54,553 nt of DNA from RUG14130 sp045598325 (GCA_045598325.1 JAZLLT010000083.1:1-54553); one strand, 5' to 3'. Positions 39,493 through 48,204 are shown, numbered from the stretch's first letter. Notes: generated by a model not told the origin, from the sequence alone. A program made the numbers and translations.

Positions 39493-40995
39493 GCTCTGCT
39501 TTTTCTTTCCGAACAGTTTGTTCACGATGCCCGTGAACTCCCCGTAGACCGGAGTTTCCTTGAGGGGGTCGAGGATGTCCGTCACCGCGCGGAAATAGGC
39601 GCTCATCTGCTTTTTCGCGTCACTTCCCAGATCCTTCCAGAAGGCGGCGCCCTGCTTTATGAAACTTCTCTCCATGCCGCGCAGAGCGGAGGTGAGGTCG
39701 GAGATGAGGAGCATGAGTTCTTCTTCGCTCATGTCCGCGTAGGCTTCGTGATCGAGTTTGCCGGTGAGGTCGATGCCGCGGCGCGCGTTGCCTTCCACCA
39801 GGTCCGCTACATGGTCTCCGAAGTCCGCGCGCAGGCTGTCGCCCGCCACGTTTGGGCAGAGGGACACGGTGTCGTGGAGCATGCAGGCGGCAAGGAGGGC
39901 GGGATCGTCGCTCATGGATGCGCAGACGGAGGCGACCTCCATGGGATGCACGATGTAGGGCGCGGTGCCGGGAAGCAGCTGCTGATCCCTGTGGGCGTCC
40001 GCAGCAAAGGAGATGGCTTTGGTGAACAGGTCTTCCTGCGGCACGGCTGCCACGGCATCCTGCGCCTTTTTCGCGCCGCCCCTTCTTCTCCTGCGGCGGG
40101 GTTTCTTCGCGGCGGGATTCAGTTCGCTGTCCACCATCTTGCGGACTTCTTCGGTGTTTTCGTAAAAGGTGAGTTTCATGGTCTGGCTCTTGACGCCCAT
40201 GAACTCGCCGCGGATGACGAATTCGCCGTGGGTCTGGCAGGCGGCGTTTTTATACCAGCGCTCGATGCTGCCCTGTTCCTCGCCGGACCAGGTGAGCGCC
40301 TTCATGCATTTGGGACAGTGGAGCAGGCTCGCGCAGGCTTCCTCCCACGCTTCCTGCTGGGTGGGGTGGCGGTGGGTCTTGGCGGTGGCGACGGGGTCCG
40401 GGAGATTGCTCTCGGGGCGCTGCTTCACCGCGGAGTATTCCCTCATGCCCTTTTCGAGGTCCAGATCCCGCATGACGAAGCCGGTCAGGATGGCGTCGTT
40501 CATGGCGTTGTGCAGGGAAAGATGCACCCGCACATTCCTTTCGTCGGCGATGTTCTTGAGCGCCAGTCCGCCGTGTTCGGGGTACTGGGCGGCGTAGATC
40601 TTCTGGGCGTCATACCAGGCGCAGGCGGGGGCTTCCAGACCGTAGAAGGACAGATTGTTCAGAAACACGCGCCTGTCATCCGCGCCCCAGGAGAACACCG
40701 CGTCCACATCGGAGATCCACGCGGCGAACATTTCCGCCGCCACGGGGAAGTCCTCGCCCGTCATCAGGTCTTCTTCCGTGATGCCGGTCAGTTTTTTCAC
40801 ATAGCGGTCAAGGCGCCTTCTCTTGCCCAGACGCACGAACACATTGAAGGTGTCCACGGGCGTCAGGGTCTCGTCGGTCTTCACCGCACCGATCTGGATG
40901 ATCTCCTCATGCATGATGACGCCCTCACGGGAGGTGGGCGTCCACATGGGGTTGTGATACTGGTTCCACTCCAGATCAAGCATTACATAGTACAT
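39475..40995 (-). CDS. DEDDh exonuclease fused to an HD domain
   Basis: 506 residues from the ATG at 40995 (AAGGAAG upstream; the longer frame starts with TTG). Residues 1-185 are a KapD/ERI-type DEDDh exonuclease: MLDLEWNQ (D7, E9), SWGADDRRVF and the His-Asp pair of LHNAMNDAILTG. About 230-290 holds four cysteines (CPKC...C..H) in a probable small zinc domain. A basic linker PRRRRRRGG (near 325) follows. Residues 345-480 resemble the HD domain of RelA/SpoT-like hydrolases: HPMEVASVCASMSDDPALL and ACMLHDTV with the HD pair; VED after HD is replaced by TVS. A nuclease joined to a (p)ppGpp- or nucleotide-phosphohydrolase-like domain is unusual; the function is unknown. Confidence 0.8.
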   Translation of the reverse strand: MYYVMLDLEWNQYHNPMWTPTSREGVIMHEEIIQIGAVKTDETLTPVDTFNVFVRLGKRRRLDRYVKKLTGITEEDLMTGEDFPVAAEMFAAWISDVDAVFSWGADDRRVFLNNLSFYGLEAPACAWYDAQKIYAAQYPEHGGLALKNIADERNVRVHLSLHNAMNDAILTGFVMRDLDLEKGMREYSAVKQRPESNLPDPVATAKTHRHPTQQEAWEEACASLLHCPKCMKALTWSGEEQGSIERWYKNAACQTHGEFVIRGEFMGVKSQTMKLTFYENTEEVRKMVDSELNPAAKKPRRRRRRGGAKKAQDAVAAVPQEDLFTKAISFAADAHRDQQLLPGTAPYIVHPMEVASVCASMSDDPALLAACMLHDTVSLCPNVAGDSLRADFGDHVADLVEGNARRGIDLTGKLDHEAYADMSEEELMLLISDLTSALRGMERSFIKQGAAFWKDLGSDAKKQMSAYFRAVTDILDPLKETPVYGEFTGIVNKLFGKKKQSKKEQA

Positions 40996-41038
40996 AATTT
41001 CTTCCTTATATATCAATCGAAGTTGTTGTCAACACGGC

Positions 41039-41067
41039 ATTATAGCATAAGCGGCGCGGGTAGTCAA
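41039..41067 (-). promoter_or_regulatory. Promoter of the exonuclease-HD gene
   Basis: On the minus strand TTGACT (41067-41062) and TATAAT (41044-41039) are 17 bases apart. The rest of the 332-base gap 40996-41327 is AT-rich past 41160 and shows no gene. Confidence 0.65.
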
Positions 41068-41258
41068 CGCGAAATCGGGGTCGGAAGGATTAAAAAATGC
41101 GGTTTTGGCGGAAAAGCAGGGCGGAAGGCGGATGACGGGAACAGCTGCCGATGTAACCTCGCATCTGTGTTTTTTGAAATTTATCCATTTTGATTATACA
41201 AATTTTCCATAAATTCGCCGATGATTGGATAAAATATGAATTATTTGTGTTTTGATAC

Positions 41259-41287
41259 TTGCAATTTAACCTTCGGGGGCGTATAAT
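41259..41287 (+). promoter_or_regulatory. Promoter of the serine operon
   Basis: TTGCAA (41259-41264) and TATAAT (41282-41287) are 17 bases apart, 41 bases upstream of serC. Confidence 0.65.
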
Positions 41288-41327
41288 GCACTCAATCACC
41301 CAACGAATACGGAAAGAGGTAATTCAT

Positions 41328-42410
41328 ATGAACAGAGTTTATAATTTCGCCGCGGGTCCCTCCATGCTGCCCGAGGAGGCTCTGGAACGGGCTGCTTCCG
41401 AAATGATGTCCTACAAGGGAACGGGCATGTCCGTCATGGAAATGAGCCACCGCTCCAAGGGCTATATCGAAATTTACGACAGCACCATCGCCCTCATTCG
41501 CGAACTGATGGGCATTTCCGACGATTACGAGGTGCTCTGCCTGCAGGGCGGCGCCACCGGCCAGTTCGCTGCGGTGCCCATGAACCTTTTGAAGACTTCC
41601 GCGGACTATGTGGACAGCGGCAACTTCGCCCACGGCGCTGCGGTCGAAGCTCAGAAATACGGCTCCGTCAACATCGTCGCCTCCTCCCGCGAGGACAACT
41701 ACACCTATATCCCCGAAATCAAAAAGGAAAACCTGAATCCCGACGCGGATTACTTCTACATCACCACCAACAACACCATCTACGGCACCCGCTACACCTC
41801 CATCCCCGATACGGGCAATGTGCCGCTGGTGGCGGATATGAGTTCCAACATCCTGTCCGAGCCCGTTGATGTGAACAAGTTCGGCGTCATCTTCGCGGGC
41901 GCCCAGAAGAACATCGGCCCCGCCGGCTTGGTGCTGGTCATCGTCCGCAAGGACCTGCTGGGCCGCGCCCGTCCCGACACCCCCAAGATCTTCGACTGGG
42001 CGAAGCAGGCGGAAGCGGGCTCCATGCTGAACACGCCCTCCACCTATTCCATTTACATGGCGGGTCTGTGCATGGAGTGGCTGAAAAAAGAAGGCGGCGT
42101 GCGCGTCATCTACATGCGCAACCAGGTCAAGGCGAAACTCCTGTACGACTATCTGGACGAATCCAAACTGTTCAAAGGCACTGCGAAGCGGGAAGCCCGT
42201 TCCCTCATGAATGTGACCTTCCGGACCCCCGACGCCGACATGGACGCGGAGTTTGTGAAGTTCGCCACCCAGAACGGCATCGCCAACATCAAGGGTCACC
42301 GTCTGGTGGGCGGCATGCGCGCCAGCATCTACAACGCCATGCCCGTGGCAGGCGTGCAGAAACTCATCGATGTGATGAAAGAATTCGAAGCGGAGAAGAT
42401 CAAATTATGA
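41328..42410 (+). CDS. serC: Phosphoserine aminotransferase
   Basis: 360 residues from the ATG at 41328 (AGAGGT seven bases upstream; the frame begins 23 codons earlier, inside the promoter). It converts 3-phosphohydroxypyruvate and glutamate to phosphoserine. Signatures: NFAAGPSMLPEEAL at the start, MEMSHRSKGY, LQGGATGQFAAVPMNL, the cofactor site ADMSSNILSEPVD and the Schiff-base lysine in GAQKNIGPAGLVLVIV (near 195). It overlaps serA by four bases (ATGA). The full serine pathway needs a phosphatase not found in this operon. Confidence 0.97.
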   Translation: MNRVYNFAAGPSMLPEEALERAASEMMSYKGTGMSVMEMSHRSKGYIEIYDSTIALIRELMGISDDYEVLCLQGGATGQFAAVPMNLLKTSADYVDSGNFAHGAAVEAQKYGSVNIVASSREDNYTYIPEIKKENLNPDADYFYITTNNTIYGTRYTSIPDTGNVPLVADMSSNILSEPVDVNKFGVIFAGAQKNIGPAGLVLVIVRKDLLGRARPDTPKIFDWAKQAEAGSMLNTPSTYSIYMAGLCMEWLKKEGGVRVIYMRNQVKAKLLYDYLDESKLFKGTAKREARSLMNVTFRTPDADMDAEFVKFATQNGIANIKGHRLVGGMRASIYNAMPVAGVQKLIDVMKEFEAEKIKL

Positions 42411-43573
42411 AAAACATCAAACTCCTCAACAATGTCTCGGGTGTATGGCGCGAGGTCATTGACGAAAACGAATACAACCTGAGCGCGGACGCGGAAAATC
42501 CCGAAGCCATCATCGTCCGTTCCGCGGACATGCACGAATACGAAGTGGAGCCCTCTGTCTGCGCGGTCGGCCGCGCGGGCGTGGGCGTCAACAATATCCC
42601 CATCGACAAATTCGCCGAGCAGGGCATCATGGTGTTCAATACGCCCGGCGCCAACGCCAACGCCGTGAAGGAGCTGGTGCTGGCGGGGCTGCTGCTCGCC
42701 TCCCGCGATATCGCCGGCGGCATCGCCTGGGCAAACGGGCTCAAAGGCAGCGAAGGCATCGAGGCGGCGGTCGAAAAGGGCAAGAAAGCCTTTGTCGGAC
42801 CGGAACTCACCGGCAAAACGCTGGGCGTCATCGGTCTTGGCGCGGTGGGCCTTCTGGTCGCCAATGCGGCTTCCGCCCTCGGCATGAATGTGCTGGGCTA
42901 TGACCCCTACATTTCCGTGGACAACGCGTGGAAACTTTCCCGCGCGGTCAAGCACGCCAAGTCCGAGCAGGAAGTCATCGAGAACGCGGACTACCTCACC
43001 GTCCATGTGCCGCTGACCGACGAGACGAGAGGCAAGTTCAACCTCGCCCTGCTCAAAACCATGAAAAAGGGCGCGGCGCTGCTCAACTTCGCCCGCGGCG
43101 AACTGGCTGTGTATGACGACATCATCACCGCGCTCAACGAAGGCATCATCCGCCGCTATGTCTGCGATTTCCCCACCGAGAAACTGCTGGGTGTGCCCGG
43201 CGTCATCTGTATCCCGCATCTGGGCGCCTCCACTCCCGAGAGCGAGGATAACTGTGTCCGCATGGTGGTTTCCGAAATCGATGCCTACCTCAAGACCGGC
43301 GCGGTCTCCCATTCCGTCAACTTCCCCGATGTGGATCCCGGTGCGGTCAACTATCCCCGCATGATCGTGCTGCACAAGAATATTCCCAATGTGGTGTCCT
43401 CCATCACCTCCCGTATCTCCGAGCGCCACATCAACATCGAGGGTATGCTGGATAAGTCCAAAGGACCCCACGCCATCACCATCCTCGACACCGATACCGC
43501 GCCCACCGAAGGCCTCATCCGGGAAATCAAAGCCCTTGAGAGCGTGTACGGTGTACGCGTCATTGGAGTGTAA
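42407..43573 (+). CDS. serA: D-3-phosphoglycerate dehydrogenase
   Basis: 388 residues, starting at the ATG overlapping the serC stop. The D-2-hydroxyacid dehydrogenase fold shows GRAGVGVNNIPID, the NAD loop VIGLGAVGLLVANAA (near 140), and catalytic residues in NFARGELAVYDD (Arg), VCDFPTEKLLG and PHLGASTPESE (His). A C-terminal ACT domain (about 320-388: NVVSSITSRISERHINIEGM) can bind serine for feedback control. It catalyses the first step of serine synthesis. It comes second in the serC-serA-DUF1015-Crp/Fnr operon. Confidence 0.97.
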   Translation: MKNIKLLNNVSGVWREVIDENEYNLSADAENPEAIIVRSADMHEYEVEPSVCAVGRAGVGVNNIPIDKFAEQGIMVFNTPGANANAVKELVLAGLLLASRDIAGGIAWANGLKGSEGIEAAVEKGKKAFVGPELTGKTLGVIGLGAVGLLVANAASALGMNVLGYDPYISVDNAWKLSRAVKHAKSEQEVIENADYLTVHVPLTDETRGKFNLALLKTMKKGAALLNFARGELAVYDDIITALNEGIIRRYVCDFPTEKLLGVPGVICIPHLGASTPESEDNCVRMVVSEIDAYLKTGAVSHSVNFPDVDPGAVNYPRMIVLHKNIPNVVSSITSRISERHINIEGMLDKSKGPHAITILDTDTAPTEGLIREIKALESVYGVRVIGV

Positions 43574-43575
43574 TC

Positions 43576-44805
43576 ATGATTTTCAATCCCTGTGATATCT
43601 ATCTGCCCGCCCGCCGTGCCGACTTCGACCGGTGGGCGGTCATTGCATGCGACCAGTACACTTCCCAGCGGGAGTACTGGGATAAAGTCGCGTTCTTCGT
43701 TGGGAACGCGCCCTCCGCGCTCAACATCATCCAGCCGGAGATCGATCTGGACAAGGCGGATGCGCGCCTGCCTTCCGTGCACGGCGCCATGGAGACCTAT
43801 GTCGGAAACGGCACTCTGAAAAAGGCGGTGGAGAACGGCTTTGTGCTGACCCTGCGCGAAACCTCGGACGGATTGCGCGTGGGTCTCGTGGGCGCGGTGG
43901 ATCTGGAGTCCTATGACTACACCCCCGGCACGGACCTGCCCGTGCGCGCCAGCGAAAAGACCATCACCTCCCGCATCCCGCCGCGGCTCAAGATCCGCGA
44001 GGGCGCGCTGCTGGAGGCGACCCATGTGCTCATGCTGATGGACGACCCCATGGACACCGTGCTGGGTCCCCTCAAGCAGAATCTCTCCTCCCTGCGGGAA
44101 CTGTACGATTTCGACCTCATGCTGGGCGGCGGCCATGTGCGCGGCTACGCCGTGGAAGGGGAAGAACAACTGAACGCCATCCAGAAGGCGCTGTTCAGCC
44201 TGTATCAGAAAGGGGAGGGATTCCTCTTCGCCGTGGGCGACGGAAACCATTCTCTCGCGACCGCCAAGGCGTACTGGGAGGAACTGAAGCCCACACTGAC
44301 CGAAGAAGAACTTGTCACCCATCCCGCCCGGAAGGCACTGGTGGAACTCAACAACATCCACGCGGAAAGCCTTATCTTCAAGCCCATCCATCGCGTACTG
44401 TTCGGCGTGAAGGACATGGGCGCGGTCATTTCTTCCTATAAAGGGTATCTTGCGGAAAAGGGCTGCTCCCTCAAAGAAGGCGGAAACCTCGCCTTCGTGA
44501 CGGAAAAGGGCGAAAAAACCTACACCGTCGAGGGCTGCGGAAATCAACTGGACACCGTGCTGCTGGAGCCGTGGTTTGAGCAGTATGCCAAAGAATACGG
44601 GCTCACCGCGGACTATGTGCACGGGGATGAGTCCCTGCGGGAGGTCGCCCGCGGGAAAGATACCCTCGGCATCCTCCTGGGTCCCATCGACAAAAACGCC
44701 CTGTTCCCCTCCATCGTGTCGGGCGGCGTGCTGCCCCGCAAGTCCTTCTCCATGGGCGAGGCAAACGACAAGCGGTTCTACATCGAAACGAGAAAAATCA
44801 AATGA
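43576..44805 (+). CDS. DUF1015-family protein, in the serine operon
   Basis: 409 residues. DUF1015 features are present: CDQYTSQREYWD near 25, GPLKQNLSSLRELYDF, FAVGDGNHSLATAKAYW (the most conserved region, near 215), LVELNNIHAESLIFKPIHRVLF and a C-terminal NALFPSIVSGGVLPRKSFSMG. The activity of this family is not settled. Adjacency to serC and serA recurs in Clostridia and Thermotogae, from memory, and suggests a role in serine or phosphoserine metabolism. It starts two bases after serA and overlaps the regulator that follows. Confidence 0.88.
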   Translation: MIFNPCDIYLPARRADFDRWAVIACDQYTSQREYWDKVAFFVGNAPSALNIIQPEIDLDKADARLPSVHGAMETYVGNGTLKKAVENGFVLTLRETSDGLRVGLVGAVDLESYDYTPGTDLPVRASEKTITSRIPPRLKIREGALLEATHVLMLMDDPMDTVLGPLKQNLSSLRELYDFDLMLGGGHVRGYAVEGEEQLNAIQKALFSLYQKGEGFLFAVGDGNHSLATAKAYWEELKPTLTEEELVTHPARKALVELNNIHAESLIFKPIHRVLFGVKDMGAVISSYKGYLAEKGCSLKEGGNLAFVTEKGEKTYTVEGCGNQLDTVLLEPWFEQYAKEYGLTADYVHGDESLREVARGKDTLGILLGPIDKNALFPSIVSGGVLPRKSFSMGEANDKRFYIETRKIK

Positions 44806-45452
44806 ATATCGGGGATAGAAACAGAGTTATCCGTTTCTGCCCTTTGTTTGAGGGCATGACGGATGAGCAGATCGAAGAAACGCTCGCCTTTTACGGCGCG
44901 GAGGAAGCGCATTACGGAAAGGGCGAAACGCTGCTTTTCCGCGACGAGGCGGTCACCCGCTTCGCGCTGGTGCTCACGGGTTGCGTGCAGGTGATGTGCG
45001 ACGACATCGAAGGAAACCGCGTCATCATGAACACGGTGCTGCCGGGCTCCACCTTCGGGGAATCCCTCTGTTACCGCAAAAGCGCTTCTTCTCCCGTGTA
45101 CGCGGAGGCGTTTTCCGCCTGCACGGTTCTGTGGCTGCGGGCAGATGTGTTTTCCGGCGGCAACTGCGAAAAGTGCGGCGCCTTCATGAACATGCTGACC
45201 GGCAAGACTCTTGCCATGAACGACCGCATCCAGGTGCTTTCCAAGTTGACGCTGCGAAAAAAACTGCTGACCTTGTTTTCCCAGTATGCCGCGAGGGAAG
45301 GAAACGAGTTCACTTTGCCCTTTGACCGCGACACGCTGGCGGAATACCTCGGCACCACCCGCTCCTCCCTCTCCCGCGAACTGGGCAACATGGTCCGCGA
45401 GGGGCTCATCGAAGTGGACCGCGCCCATGTGAAACTCATTTTGAAACAGTAA
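44802..45452 (+). CDS. Crp/Fnr-family transcriptional regulator
   Basis: 216 residues: the cyclic-nucleotide-like sensor domain (about 10-135, with LVLTGCVQVMCDDIEGNRV and GSTFGES), the long dimer helix and a C-terminal winged helix whose recognition helix is TTRSSLSRELGNMVREGLI. No FNR-type N-terminal cysteine cluster is present, but Cys180-ish pairs (GGNCEKCGAF near 125) could sense redox or bind a metal; this is speculative. The ATG overlaps the DUF1015 stop (ATGA). A palindrome fitting a Crp/Fnr-type site directly follows the gene. Confidence 0.9.
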   Translation: MNIGDRNRVIRFCPLFEGMTDEQIEETLAFYGAEEAHYGKGETLLFRDEAVTRFALVLTGCVQVMCDDIEGNRVIMNTVLPGSTFGESLCYRKSASSPVYAEAFSACTVLWLRADVFSGGNCEKCGAFMNMLTGKTLAMNDRIQVLSKLTLRKKLLTLFSQYAAREGNEFTLPFDRDTLAEYLGTTRSSLSRELGNMVREGLIEVDRAHVKLILKQ

Positions 45453-45496
45453 CATAACACTTTATGTTGCAAATGCTACATAATTTTTGTGTAAAA
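45451..45496 (+). promoter_or_regulatory. Promoter with palindromic Crp/Fnr-like operator
   Basis: The palindrome ACATAA-CACT-TTATGT (45451-45466) ends at the first base of a -35 candidate TTGCAA (45466-45471). A -10 box lies in TGTAAAAT (about 45489-45496). A related palindrome overlaps the -35 box of the lepB promoter. Confidence 0.5.
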
Positions 45497-45533
45497 TGTT
45501 TTATAATGACTTCGCAAGCAGGAGGAACACATC

Positions 45534-45812
45534 ATGGAAGCAATGAGAACGGTACAGTTCGTTTGTAATGAAGAAATCTCCGAAAAGGAGAAGGAAGCCT
45601 ACATCGCCCGCGGCACCGAGCAGTACGGCTGGACCCTTGAAAAGGTGGAAGTGAAACTGGACGGCGAGTTCGCCGACATCCACTACTACACCAAGCCCGT
45701 GCCCTTTGAGCGCATCCGCCGCATCACCGGGTATCTGGTGGGAACGCTCGACCGCTTCAATAATGCCAAACGCAGCGAAGAACACGACCGCGTAAAGCAC
45801 AGTATCCAGTAA
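45534..45812 (+). CDS. Small protein matching the C-terminal tail of anaerobic ribonucleotide reductase (NrdD)
   Basis: 92 residues. The last 40 (RIRRITGYLVGTLDRFNNAK, then RSEEHDRVKH) match the C-terminus of NrdD-type glycyl-radical reductases as I remember it. The first 50 (VQFVCNEEISEKEKEAYIAR...) do not. It lacks the glycyl radical motif and the zinc cysteines that precede this tail in NrdD, so it cannot be a reductase. A regulatory, dimerisation or nucleotide-sensing role is possible. AGGAGG precedes the ATG by eight bases, and it has its own promoter and terminator. Confidence 0.65.
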   Translation: MEAMRTVQFVCNEEISEKEKEAYIARGTEQYGWTLEKVEVKLDGEFADIHYYTKPVPFERIRRITGYLVGTLDRFNNAKRSEEHDRVKHSIQ

Positions 45813-45820
45813 ATTTCCTG

Positions 45821-45850
45821 CCGCCCGGACCAAGTTTCGGGCGGTTTGTT
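45821..45850 (+). terminator. Terminator of the NrdD-tail gene
   Basis: CCGCCCG and CGGGCGG pair across ten bases, followed by TTTGTT. Confidence 0.65.
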
Positions 45851-45883
45851 CTCTGCTTGCAATCAATGCGGGAGGACAAACTA

Positions 45884-46816
45884 ATGAAAAAACTGATTTC
45901 GATCATCCTGATTCTGCTTCTGTCCCTTTCCGCCATGGCGGAAATCGAGGTCGCCGCGCTCAACGGTCCCACGGGGATGGGACTGGTCAAAATGATGGCG
46001 GACGAGGAAGGGAAGGACAATTATCACTTCACCCTCGCCGGCTCCGCCGACATGATCACCCCGAAACTCATCAAAGGCGATATCCGGATCGCCTGCGTGC
46101 CCGCGAACCTGGCAAGCGTGTTGTACAACAAGACGAACGGCCGCATGCAGGTGCTGGCGGTGAACACGCTGGGCGTCATCTACATCGTGGAGCGGGGACA
46201 AACGGTAAACAGCATCTCCGAGCTCAAGGGCCGCACGGTCTACGCGAGCGGCAAGGGCGCGAGCCCCGAGTACGCCCTCAATTACCTGCTCCGTCAGAAT
46301 GGTCTCGACCCCGAGAAGGATGTTTCCGTCATCTACAAGAGCGAGCACGCTGAGTGTCTGACCGCCCTCATGCAGGACGATACTGCCATCGCCATGCTGC
46401 CCCAGCCCTTCGTGACCGTGGCGCAGAGCAAAAAAGGCGATATCCGCATCGCCCTAGACCTCACGGAGGAATGGGACAAACTGGACAATGGCTCCGCCAT
46501 GATCACGGGTGTCGTGGTCGCGGACAAAAACTTCGTGCAGGATCACCCCGATGAGGTGAAGGCATTCCTTGATGCTTATGAGGAAAGCGTCGCCTATGTC
46601 AATGAAAACAACCCTGAAGCCGCCGCCCTCATCGGTGCCTGCGGGATCGTCGATGAAGCCGTGGCGCTCAAGGCGCTGCCCTACTGCAACATCGTGTGCA
46701 TCCGGGGCGAAGAAATGAAGACCATGCTGGACGGGTATCTTGCCGTTCTGTATGAGCAGGACGCCGCGTCCGTGGGCGGGGCGCTCCCGGGAGAGGATTT
46801 CTATTTTGCCGGATAA
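45884..46816 (+). CDS. ABC importer substrate-binding protein, NitT/TauT type
   Basis: 310 residues from the ATG at 45884 (GGAGG eight bases upstream). A signal peptide (ISIILILLLSLSAMA) is followed by a two-lobed fold of the SsuA/TauA/ThiY kind: GPTGMGLVKMMADEEG, ACVPANLASVLYNKTNG, ELKGRTVYASGKGASPEYAL and AIAMLPQPFVTVAQ. It has no lipobox. Ligands of this family include sulfonates, nitrate, thiamine precursors and others; the specificity is unknown. The permease and ATPase follow directly. Confidence 0.9.
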   Translation: MKKLISIILILLLSLSAMAEIEVAALNGPTGMGLVKMMADEEGKDNYHFTLAGSADMITPKLIKGDIRIACVPANLASVLYNKTNGRMQVLAVNTLGVIYIVERGQTVNSISELKGRTVYASGKGASPEYALNYLLRQNGLDPEKDVSVIYKSEHAECLTALMQDDTAIAMLPQPFVTVAQSKKGDIRIALDLTEEWDKLDNGSAMITGVVVADKNFVQDHPDEVKAFLDAYEESVAYVNENNPEAAALIGACGIVDEAVALKALPYCNIVCIRGEEMKTMLDGYLAVLYEQDAASVGGALPGEDFYFAG

Positions 46817-47588
46817 AGGATTCAAAACCTTGTTTACGCGCAGGCACCGCTCCGCCGTCAGGCTGTGGGCGGTGCTTGTGTGGCTTCTGGTATGGGAAAT
46901 CGCCGCCCTCCTCATCGGCGAGGACATCCTGCTGGCGTCGCCCGTGGATGTGGTGAAGCGGCTCATCGAACTCATTGTGACCGCCGACTACTGGAAGCGG
47001 GTGCTGTTTTCCACCCTCCACATCCTGCTGGGACTCCTTCTCGGCATGGCGGCGGGCGTGCTGCTGGGCTCCTTCGCCGCGTTTGTTCCGCGGGTACGGG
47101 AACTGTTTTCGCCCATTATTTATGTCATCAAGGCGATCCCCGTGGCGTCCTTCATCATCCTCGCCGTGGTATGGCTCAACGAAACGGGCCTCGGCGCGTT
47201 CATCTCCTTCCTCATCTGCCTGCCCGTGTTTTACACAAACACCGTGAGCGGACTGACCGGCGTGGACCGGAAACTCATCGAACTCACCAAAATGTACCGC
47301 ATGGGCTTTTTCAAAAAACTCAGGGCGGTGTACCTGCCCGCCCTCATGCCGTATCTCAAGGCGGCGCTCGATGTGAGCGTGGGTCTCGCATGGAAGAGCG
47401 GCACCGCGGCGGAAGTCATCGCCATCCCCGCGGGCTCCATCGGCGAGAGGCTGTACCGGGCAAAAATCTATTTTGAGACGGGCGACATGCTGGCGTGGAC
47501 CCTCACCATCGTGCTGCTCTCCGCGCTGTCCGCGTGGGCGCTCAAATCCCTCATGACGAAAGCAGCGGGGAGGTGGGGCGGAAAATGA
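46806..47588 (+). CDS. ABC importer permease, NitT/TauT type
   Basis: 260 residues if translation starts at TTG 46806, ten bases after GGGAGAGG and inside the end of the binding protein; no ATG is well placed. Six membrane segments are visible. PIIYVIKAIPVASFIILAVVW and the EAA loop ELTKMYRMGFFKKLRAVYLPALMPYL (near 150-175) are standard for SsuC/TauC-type permeases. It works with the ATPase encoded next (ATGA overlap). Confidence 0.9.
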   Translation: MPDKGFKTLFTRRHRSAVRLWAVLVWLLVWEIAALLIGEDILLASPVDVVKRLIELIVTADYWKRVLFSTLHILLGLLLGMAAGVLLGSFAAFVPRVRELFSPIIYVIKAIPVASFIILAVVWLNETGLGAFISFLICLPVFYTNTVSGLTGVDRKLIELTKMYRMGFFKKLRAVYLPALMPYLKAALDVSVGLAWKSGTAAEVIAIPAGSIGERLYRAKIYFETGDMLAWTLTIVLLSALSAWALKSLMTKAAGRWGGK

Positions 47589-48160
47589 AAAAAGCGGAAC
47601 TGCGGAATGTCACCAAAGTCTATGACGGGAAGACCGTGCTTTCGGATTACTCCGTCACCATCGAAAATGGGAAACGCTACTGCGTCATGGGTCCTTCGGG
47701 CAGCGGGAAGACCACGCTTCTGCGCCTGCTGACCGGTCTCGAAAAGCCGGACAAAGGCGAAGCGGTCTATGACAGGACCGAAGTGAAGGCGTGGGTCTTT
47801 CAGGAGGACCGGCTGATCCCGCATCTTACTTCTGTCGATAACTGCGCCCTCGTCACGGACAGGCCGGACAGAGCCCGCATCGAAGCCCTCCTCACGGAAG
47901 CGGGGCTCGGGGACAGCCTGACCGTGCCCGTAAGGAATCTGAGCGGAGGCATGGCGCGCCGCGCTGCCGTCGTGCGCGCGCTCACAAGCGGAGCAGACTG
48001 TCTCATCATGGACGAGCCGCTGAAGGGGCTTGACGAAGCCACGAAGCAGACGATGCTTCAAATGATCGGCCGGGAGACAAAAGGGAAAACGCTTGTGTAT
48101 GTGACCCACGACAGAAGCGAATACGAAGCCCTCGGCGGGGGACTCATCGAACTGACATAA
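47585..48160 (+). CDS. ABC importer ATPase, short NitT/TauT type
   Basis: 191 residues, shorter than the usual 240-260, so it lacks the C-terminal extension. Walker A GPSGSGKTT, Q-loop VFQEDRLIPHLTS, signature LSGGMARRAAVVRAL, Walker B CLIMDEPLKGLDE and the His switch VTHDRSE are all complete. ATG at 47585 overlaps the permease stop; a longer in-frame reading is unlikely. It completes a three-gene importer with the binding protein at 45884. Confidence 0.92.
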   Translation: MKKAELRNVTKVYDGKTVLSDYSVTIENGKRYCVMGPSGSGKTTLLRLLTGLEKPDKGEAVYDRTEVKAWVFQEDRLIPHLTSVDNCALVTDRPDRARIEALLTEAGLGDSLTVPVRNLSGGMARRAAVVRALTSGADCLIMDEPLKGLDEATKQTMLQMIGRETKGKTLVYVTHDRSEYEALGGGLIELT

Positions 48161-48165
48161 CCGCG

Positions 48166-48195
48166 ACGGGAAGGCAAACTTCCCGTTATTTTTTT
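48166..48195 (+). terminator. Terminator of the ABC importer operon
   Basis: ACGGGAAG and CTTCCCGT pair around GCAAA, followed by TATTTTTTT. Confidence 0.85.
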
Positions 48196-48204
48196 GTGCG
48201 GTCA

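Noticed and set aside
41041..41327. Leader of the serine operon considered as a T-box or serine-responsive riboswitch
   Set aside because: Only 41 bases separate the -10 box from serC, too short for a T-box, and no hairpin-terminator pair is present.
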